A stretch of 64,000 nucleotides of DNA from Enhygromyxa salina (GTDB lineage: Bacteria > Myxococcota_A > Polyangia > Nannocystales > Nannocystaceae). Shown here one piece after another: positions 59,423 to 64,000 of this stretch. The notes under the pieces were generated by a model. The model was not told the origin of the DNA. It worked only from the letters and a program-made list of their open reading frames with translations, and made no database searches. Both the position numbers and the translations under genes were made by a program. Every line of letters starts with the position of its first letter. Position 1 is the first letter of the stretch. The stretch is from positions 57,887 to 121,886 of the forward strand of contig NZ_JMCC02000023.1 of NCBI RefSeq assembly GCF_000737335.2, written 5' to 3'.

Positions 59423-61549
59423 ATGCCCGAACGTCTTTCGCCCGTCAGCTACGAGCTCTCGCTGTCCGACCACGCAGAGGCGACGTGGCAGGTGACCCGC
59501 GTCAGCATTACCGAGGCGCTCAATGAGCCCTACCGCGCGGTCATCGACGCGCGGACCGAGGCCGAGCACTTTGACACCGACACGCTGCTTGGCTGTGACG
59601 CGGCGCTGACCCTCGCCCGCGGCCAGGGCCAGGGCCAGGGCCGGGCCGTGTGCGGGCTGGTGTCCCGCATCGACTTCTTGGGCGTTGGCGATCCCCACTT
59701 GATGCTGCGCTTTCATGTGGTCCCCGCCGCGGCCGTGTTGCGGCGCAGCGTGAACTCGCGGATCTGGCAGCAGATCGAGACAATCGAGATCATCGAGCAG
59801 GTCCTGGGGGCTGGACTGGGCGACTATGGGCGCGAGCTCGACCGCCAGGGCATCGCGCGCGGGCACACGCTGCGCGACTATTGCGTGCAGTATCGCGAGT
59901 CGGACTTCGACTTTGTCTCGCGCTTGCTCGAGGAAGAGGGCATCTCGTACGAGTTCATCCACGAGGCCAAGACCAAGCTCGAGCGGCTCACCCTGCGCGA
60001 CGCCAACGGGCAATACGCCGAGCTCGAGAGCGACCACGGCGGCGCCGAGCTGCCGATCATCACCAGCAACCCAGGCGAGGCCGACGTCGAGTCAATCCAG
60101 GAGTTCGAGTGGAGCACGGAGCTTGGCTCGACCAGCGTGCTGCGCCGCGACTTTGACTGGCAGACCCCGCGGCACCTGCTGAGCGCACACAGTGAGGGCA
60201 CCGACGATCGCGGCCGCGACCGGCGGGTGTTTGCCCACGGCACCCGGCGCTTCATCAAAGACGAGCTCGAGGAGCGGGCCAAGGATCAGCGCTTGGCGGC
60301 AGCGCTTGGCGCTCGGGTCGCGCGGGGTCGCAGCAACGTCACCGCGATGCGCCCCGGCCTGCGGTTTCGGGTCATGGGTCACTACCGGCTGGATCTCGAG
60401 CAGGAGTACCTGGTCACCCACGTTCGCCACAGCGGCGCCGAGGTCAATGTCAGCACCGCCGGCACCGCCGGCGAGGCGTACATGAACGAGTTCGAGTGCG
60501 TGCCCTTCGACGCGCCGATCCGGCCAGCGGCGAAGACCCCCAAGCCGCGCGAGTACGGGCCACAGACGGCGATCGTGACCGGGCCCGAGAGCGAGGACAT
60601 CCACACCGATGAGCTTGGCCGGATCCACGTCCAGTTTTATTGGCAGGAGCACCCAAGCTACGCCGCCAACGCCTCGTGCTGGGTCCGGTGCTCACAGAGC
60701 TGGGCAGGGATGGGATGGGGCGCGCAGTTCATCCCGCGGATCGGCATGGAGGTCGTCGTCGAGTTTCTCGAGGGCAACCCCGATCGCCCGCTGGTGACCG
60801 GCTGCGTCTACAACACCGAGCACACGCCGCCGTTCGCGTTGCCCGACCACAAGACCCAGAGCGGGTGGCGAAGCGAGTCGTCGCCGGGCGGCGGCGGGTC
60901 GAACGAGCTGCGCTTCGAGGACGCCGCGGGCGACGAAGAGATCTATCTACACGGCGAGAAGGACTGGACGATCGAGATCGAGAACGACAGGCGCGAGACC
61001 ATTGGTCACGACGAGTCGTTCTCGATCGGGCACGATCAGACCGGACAGATCGGCAACAACCAGACCCTCACCGTTGCCTGTAACCAAGTCGAGACGATCG
61101 GTCTGAGCCGCACTGATGCGATCGGCGCCAGCGCGCTCGAGACCGTGGGCGTGGCCAAGAGCGTGATCGTGGGGACCGTGCTCGACGAGCGGATTGGCAC
61201 CAACCGCAGCACCGCGATTGGCGAAGATCACACAGTGAGCGTCGGCGGCGACGCCACTGAGACCGTGGCCGGCGACAAGTCGGTCGCGTCAAACAAGCTC
61301 ACTGTAGAGAGCGCCGACGCGATGTCGGTGACCAGCGCCAAGACCTACTCGCTCGAGGTCACCGATCGGCTGACGATCAAGGGCGACGAGAAGGTGATCG
61401 TCGAGGCCGCCGAGGAGATGGTGTTCAAGTGCGGGGACGCTTCGATCACCTTGAAGAAGGACGGAAAGATCCAGATCAAGGGGAAAGACGTGCTGGTCAA
61501 GGGCTCGGGTAATGTAGTGATCAAGGGTCAGGAAGTGGCTGAGAACTAG
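59423..61549 (+). CDS. vgrG: T6SS spike protein VgrG
   Basis: The 708-residue protein has the full VgrG plan. The gp27-like base runs from YELSLSDHAEATWQVTRVSI through YREDSDFDFVSRLLEEEGIS-type sequence (YCVQYRESDFDFVSRLLEEE). The gp5 OB fold has DELGRIHVQFYWQEHPSYAA and WGAQFIPRIGMEVVVEFLEG. The C-terminal beta-helix needle has repeats such as IGHDESFSIGHDQTGQIGNN, ETVGVAKSVIVGTV, then TIKGDEKVIVEAAEEMVFKC and KGKDVLVKGSGNVVIKGQ. No C-terminal effector domain is present, so it relies on the DUF4150 tip and adaptors encoded divergently. ATG 59423 is used; the upstream frame overlaps the neighbouring gene's start. Confidence 0.95.
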   Translation: MPERLSPVSYELSLSDHAEATWQVTRVSITEALNEPYRAVIDARTEAEHFDTDTLLGCDAALTLARGQGQGQGRAVCGLVSRIDFLGVGDPHLMLRFHVVPAAAVLRRSVNSRIWQQIETIEIIEQVLGAGLGDYGRELDRQGIARGHTLRDYCVQYRESDFDFVSRLLEEEGISYEFIHEAKTKLERLTLRDANGQYAELESDHGGAELPIITSNPGEADVESIQEFEWSTELGSTSVLRRDFDWQTPRHLLSAHSEGTDDRGRDRRVFAHGTRRFIKDELEERAKDQRLAAALGARVARGRSNVTAMRPGLRFRVMGHYRLDLEQEYLVTHVRHSGAEVNVSTAGTAGEAYMNEFECVPFDAPIRPAAKTPKPREYGPQTAIVTGPESEDIHTDELGRIHVQFYWQEHPSYAANASCWVRCSQSWAGMGWGAQFIPRIGMEVVVEFLEGNPDRPLVTGCVYNTEHTPPFALPDHKTQSGWRSESSPGGGGSNELRFEDAAGDEEIYLHGEKDWTIEIENDRRETIGHDESFSIGHDQTGQIGNNQTLTVACNQVETIGLSRTDAIGASALETVGVAKSVIVGTVLDERIGTNRSTAIGEDHTVSVGGDATETVAGDKSVASNKLTVESADAMSVTSAKTYSLEVTDRLTIKGDEKVIVEAAEEMVFKCGDASITLKKDGKIQIKGKDVLVKGSGNVVIKGQEVAEN

Positions 61550-61743
61550 TGCATCAGATCTGAAGTCCGTTCCGGGTTTCGGGACGAACGACCACGGTCT
61601 GTTCGGCGGCTCTCTTCCACAGCTACGCTTTCGCCGAGATCATCTATCGCGTCTGCGAATCGAAAGCAGGCCGCGCGAGTGGAGGGGGCCTGCCTCGAGC
61701 ACCACACCGCAACCGCCAAGGTCGGTACTCGGCGACAGCGGAG

Positions 61744-62043
61744 TCAGGCGATATCGGCTAGGACCCAGGGGAAGTTCTCTACGACGGTCGCTACCAGCAC
61801 ATCGATGTTGTCTCGAAACGGCGTGCGCTCCCATCGGCCGCCGCGGACGTTCATGTCGAGACACCACAGGTGGACCCCATCACGGCGCAAGCGAAAGTAC
61901 TTGACGGGATCGTCCTCGGGGCCTGATTCGACGACCACGGTCGCGCCGTGCTTGCGTGCGCGGACGTGTTCGACGCCGCGGCTGTGGAGCAGGGCCTCGA
62001 CCCGTGAGGCGTGTTGTGGCTCGGCATTGTACTTGGCGGGCAT
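61744..62043 (-). CDS. unrecognised small protein (99 aa)
   Basis: The 99-residue product reads as a compact soluble protein: MPAKYNAEPQHASRVEALLH then GVEHVRARKHGATVVVESGP and LWCLDMNVRGGRWERTPFRD. It has no signal peptide and an ATG start at 62043. I do not recognise the family. It stands between vgrG and transposon sequence on the opposite strand. An effector or immunity role is possible from position only, with no sequence support. Confidence 0.6.
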   Translation of the reverse strand: MPAKYNAEPQHASRVEALLHSRGVEHVRARKHGATVVVESGPEDDPVKYFRLRRDGVHLWCLDMNVRGGRWERTPFRDNIDVLVATVVENFPWVLADIA

Positions 62044-62055
62044 GGTTCGGGCCCC

Positions 62056-62284
62056 TCACGCTGTCGCTCGCAGCTCATGCTGCCGCCAGTCCGAGCGCCA
62101 TGTCCAGCGAAACGGATGCTTCTCGTCGCGGTTCCAGCACCCGATGAAGCCCAGCACCCGTCGGCGTTGGTGCGCCGCACTCATGAAGTCACCGTGCCGG
62201 ACCACTCGACGCTGAAGGATCGAAAACCAGATTTCGATCTGATTCATCCACGAGGCGTGCGTGGGCTGTTCGACGTCAATTAAA
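62056..62284 (-). mobile_element. IS630-family transposase C-terminal fragment
   Basis: The minus-strand frame reads LIDVEQPTHASWMNQIEIWF then SILQRRVVRHGDF and FIGCWNRDEKHPFRWTWR. This is the end of the IS630 DDE domain, including the third acidic position in the WMNQIE region. The remainder is cut off at 62284, where the IS21 element begins. Confidence 0.8.
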
Positions 62285-62316
62285 TTTGCCGGTCAGCGAC
62301 ATTTACTTTTGCCGGT
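62285..62316. repeat. IS21 terminal direct repeats
   Basis: tttgccggt occurs at 62285 and 62308, 23 bp apart. This spacing fits transposase-binding sites at the end of the element. Confidence 0.6.
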
Positions 62317-62399
62317 GCGGGACTTGCTCACCTCGCCCACGGCGACCACGCGTGAGGGGTAGTTGTCGTTCGAGCTTGGTCGCAGCCCACTCATGATCA

Positions 62400-63158
62400 T
62401 CAGTCCTTCTTCTTGCTCTTGGCCTTCTCGGTCCGGTAGCTCGGCACGTCGAATTCCAGGACCACCGAGTGATGCACCAGGCGATCGATCGCGGCCGAGG
62501 TCGCCATCTTGTTCTTGAAGATCCGATCCCATTCGCTGAAGACCAGGTTGCTCGTCAGCGCGGTTGACCGCCGCTCGTAGCGTTCGGCCAGCAGGGTGAA
62601 GAGCACCTCGGCCTCTTCGGGCGACTGGTTCACGTAGCCGATGTCGTCGAGGATCACGAGCTCGAAGTTGTCGAGCTTGCGCAGCTTCCTCGGCAGCACG
62701 AGATCCCGCTTGGCGGCGAGCAGCTCCTGGACCAGCGAGTAGGTCGGTGTCCAAAGCACGGAGCGCCCCTGAGAGACGAGCACGTGACCGAGGGCCGCGA
62801 GCAGGTGGCTCTTACCGACGCCCGGCAATCCGAAGCCGAGGACATTGATCGCCTCGTCGAGGAAGGCGCCGCTCTCGAGTTCCCGGATCTTGCGGAGCAC
62901 TGGCTGGCCGAGCCGCTTATCGTCGAAGGTCTCGAATGTCTTGCCTTCGGGCAGCTTCGAGGCCCGACGAAGCCGCGTCACCCGACGCTCGTGTCGGGCA
63001 TCCTCCTCGAGGCCGAGGACCTCGGCGATCGTGGCCAGCGCTTGGTCATGGCCGGCGGTGACCAGGCGTGGCACGAGCTCCTCGGCCGCAGCCGTCAGCT
63101 TGAAGCTGCGCAGAAGCTCGGTGATCAGCTCGGCGTGGTTTGCGGTTCGCCTGCTCAC
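62400..63158 (-). CDS. istB: IS21-family helper ATPase IstB
   Basis: The 252-residue AAA+ ATPase has Walker A GLPGVGKS at 110-117, Walker B LVILDDIGY near 167-175, and the helper-specific NLVFSEWDRIFKNKMATSAA then IDRLVHHSVVLEFD. It shows the N-terminal helical domain and the YERRSTALTSN sensor region of IstB. It assembles on DNA to select targets and stimulate IstA. The frame is intact with a basic C-terminus (EKAKSKKKD). The start overlaps the end of istA (ATGA). Confidence 0.95.
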   Translation of the reverse strand: MSRRTANHAELITELLRSFKLTAAAEELVPRLVTAGHDQALATIAEVLGLEEDARHERRVTRLRRASKLPEGKTFETFDDKRLGQPVLRKIRELESGAFLDEAINVLGFGLPGVGKSHLLAALGHVLVSQGRSVLWTPTYSLVQELLAAKRDLVLPRKLRKLDNFELVILDDIGYVNQSPEEAEVLFTLLAERYERRSTALTSNLVFSEWDRIFKNKMATSAAIDRLVHHSVVLEFDVPSYRTEKAKSKKKD

Positions 63159-64000
63159 GCGGCACCTCCGATCAGGGCGTCGTAGTCCTCGAGCGTCGGG
63201 CTCGGGATGTTGATCACCGGGACCTCCGACTCACGCGGTCGCACCTGCGCCTCGACGGCGGCGTAGTCGAGGCGACCACCACGAGCATCGAGCAGTCGCG
63301 CGAGCGCGGCCTCGACATTGGCCTCCATGGTCTTCGCCGACAGGTGCAGGATCCGGACGTACTCGACGTCGGCCCGATCTCCGTGCGTGGCCACCAGCGC
63401 GTCGTAGGCTCGACGGAATGTCAGCGTCGGGTACAGCTCCTCGCGGAAGCGGTAGTTGGCGAAGGCTCCGGGCTTGCGCACCAGCGACGCGATCACATGG
63501 CGATAGTCGATCCTGTGATTGAGGTCTCCTCGCAGCCGCGGGAAGACCTCGACGAGCTCGTTGCGGTAGCGCAGCTCGATCGTGTTCGGGTACACCCGGA
63601 TCTCGACCTGGTGGCCGATCAGTCGAGACGGCACCGAGTAGATCCGGCAGCGGACCCTGACCGTGCTCCAGCGTCGGACCTTCGGCGTCTCGACCGTGTA
63701 GGTCGGGACCGGCTTGATCGGGAGCGGATTGAGATGCGCTCGCTCTTCGAGCAGTCGGCCTTCGATGTGGCGGTTGTGGTCGTGCTCGAGGGTCTGTTGA
63801 ACGAAGCGCTCGTACTCGGCCGCGCTCTCGAAGTCGTTGCTGCCGCGGAGGATCAGCGCCTGTCGGATCAGGCTCTTGGTTCGGCGATGGCGGACCTCCA
63901 CCGCGCCGTTCTCATTGGCCTTCTTGACGTTGATCCGCCTGACCTTCTTGAAGCCCAGGTGTTCGCACACGTCGCCGAAGCGCTTGTTGAGCCCGCGGCC
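63155..64000 (-). CDS. istA: IS21-family transposase IstA, C-terminal part (5' end off window)
   Basis: The frame is open to the right edge (GRGLNKRFGDVCEHLGFKKV), so the N-terminus and first catalytic Asp residues lie outside the window. The visible part has the last catalytic Glu region KANENGAVE, the segment ERFVQQTLEHDHNRHIEGRL, then VRVRCRIYSVPSRLIGHQVE and YRHVIASLVRKPGAFANYRF. This is the RNase H-fold end and beta-barrel of an IstA. The sequence up to its stop shows no damage, so the element may be active. Confidence 0.93.
   Translation of the reverse strand, partial: GRGLNKRFGDVCEHLGFKKVRRINVKKANENGAVEVRHRRTKSLIRQALILRGSNDFESAAEYERFVQQTLEHDHNRHIEGRLLEERAHLNPLPIKPVPTYTVETPKVRRWSTVRVRCRIYSVPSRLIGHQVEIRVYPNTIELRYRNELVEVFPRLRGDLNHRIDYRHVIASLVRKPGAFANYRFREELYPTLTFRRAYDALVATHGDRADVEYVRILHLSAKTMEANVEAALARLLDARGGRLDYAAVEAQVRPRESEVPVINIPSPTLEDYDALIGGAA

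Larger units (their letters stand above)
62285..64000 (-). mobile_element. IS21-family element, right part (left part off window)
   Basis: The istA and istB genes lie in the usual order on the minus strand and overlap by 4 bp. The end at ~62285 has two direct copies of tttgccggt (62285-62293 and 62308-62316), like the repeated terminal sites of IS21 elements. The element inserted into the IS630 remnant at 62284. No direct target repeat could be checked because the other end is outside the window. Confidence 0.8.

Overview
This window is high-GC bacterial DNA that looks myxobacterial, most likely from the Nannocystaceae-type lineage (Nannocystis, Plesiocystis, Enhygromyxa). The assignment is an inference from several things: giant Ser/Thr kinase fusions, hybrid histidine kinases, many cysteine-rich or acidic lipoproteins with Ser/Thr/Asp linkers, an AgmX/PglI-type C-terminal domain, and a T6SS accessory set of the DUF2169 / ketoacyl-synthase-like / DUF4150 / TIGR02270 type. 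No rRNA, tRNA or CRISPR array was recognised.

Layout. 0-8.5 kb: the end of an ABC-F ATPase gene, a small secreted protein, a DUF4242-like protein, a 3-hydroxyanthranilate-dioxygenase-like cupin and a 1864-residue Ser/Thr kinase / ATPase / histidine kinase fusion. 9-17 kb: a hybrid histidine kinase, short tandem repeats, a compact operon (lipoprotein, ttcA, histidine phosphatase) and a TPR Ser/Thr kinase. 17-23 kb: a metal-homeostasis cluster containing a Fur-family regulator, a COG0523 GTPase (metallochaperone family), two paralogous FAD/NAD(P) proteins and a methyltransferase. Three of its promoters carry the same inverted repeat, TGCAAT-N3-(A/T)TTGCA, which I propose as the operator. A truncated Fur paralogue lies beside it.

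23-38 kb is an accessory graveyard. It holds fragments of IS3-like, IS21, IS66, IS91 and group II intron proteins, mixed with truncated host genes (poly-gamma-glutamate hydrolase-like, ArsR, HipA-like, VCBS, GMC oxidoreductase, CHAP, AgmX/PglI). A few genes look intact: an aldo/keto reductase with a divergent AraC regulator, DUF3037, a DM9/DUF3421 protein with a perfect hairpin terminator, an ECF sigma - VOC - DUF1428 operon, and several secreted cysteine-rich lipoproteins.

38-46.5 kb: lipoproteins, an unrecognised 301-residue protein, an SMI1/KNR4 (SUKH) gene with the stump of a second copy, and a decayed duplicate of the DUF2169 / ketoacyl-synthase-like pair. That pair ends in a tandem array of a dispersed repeat found at three places in the window. 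A TPR-like membrane protein and a FadL-type porin follow. 46.5-52.4 kb: two paralogous lipoproteins and a two-gene AAA ATPase + HNH-like unit resembling Septu-type defence. 52.4-55.5 kb: an unusual fusion of a type I phosphomannose isomerase with a sugar nucleotidyltransferase. 55.5-61.5 kb: an intact T6SS delivery cluster (DUF4150 PAAR-like tip, ketoacyl-synthase-like, DUF2169 and TIGR02270 genes, divergent from vgrG). 62-64 kb: an IS630 remnant interrupted by an apparently intact IS21-family element that runs off the right edge.

Main limits: family calls come from motifs read by eye. No alignment or database search was run, and distant families are named tentatively.
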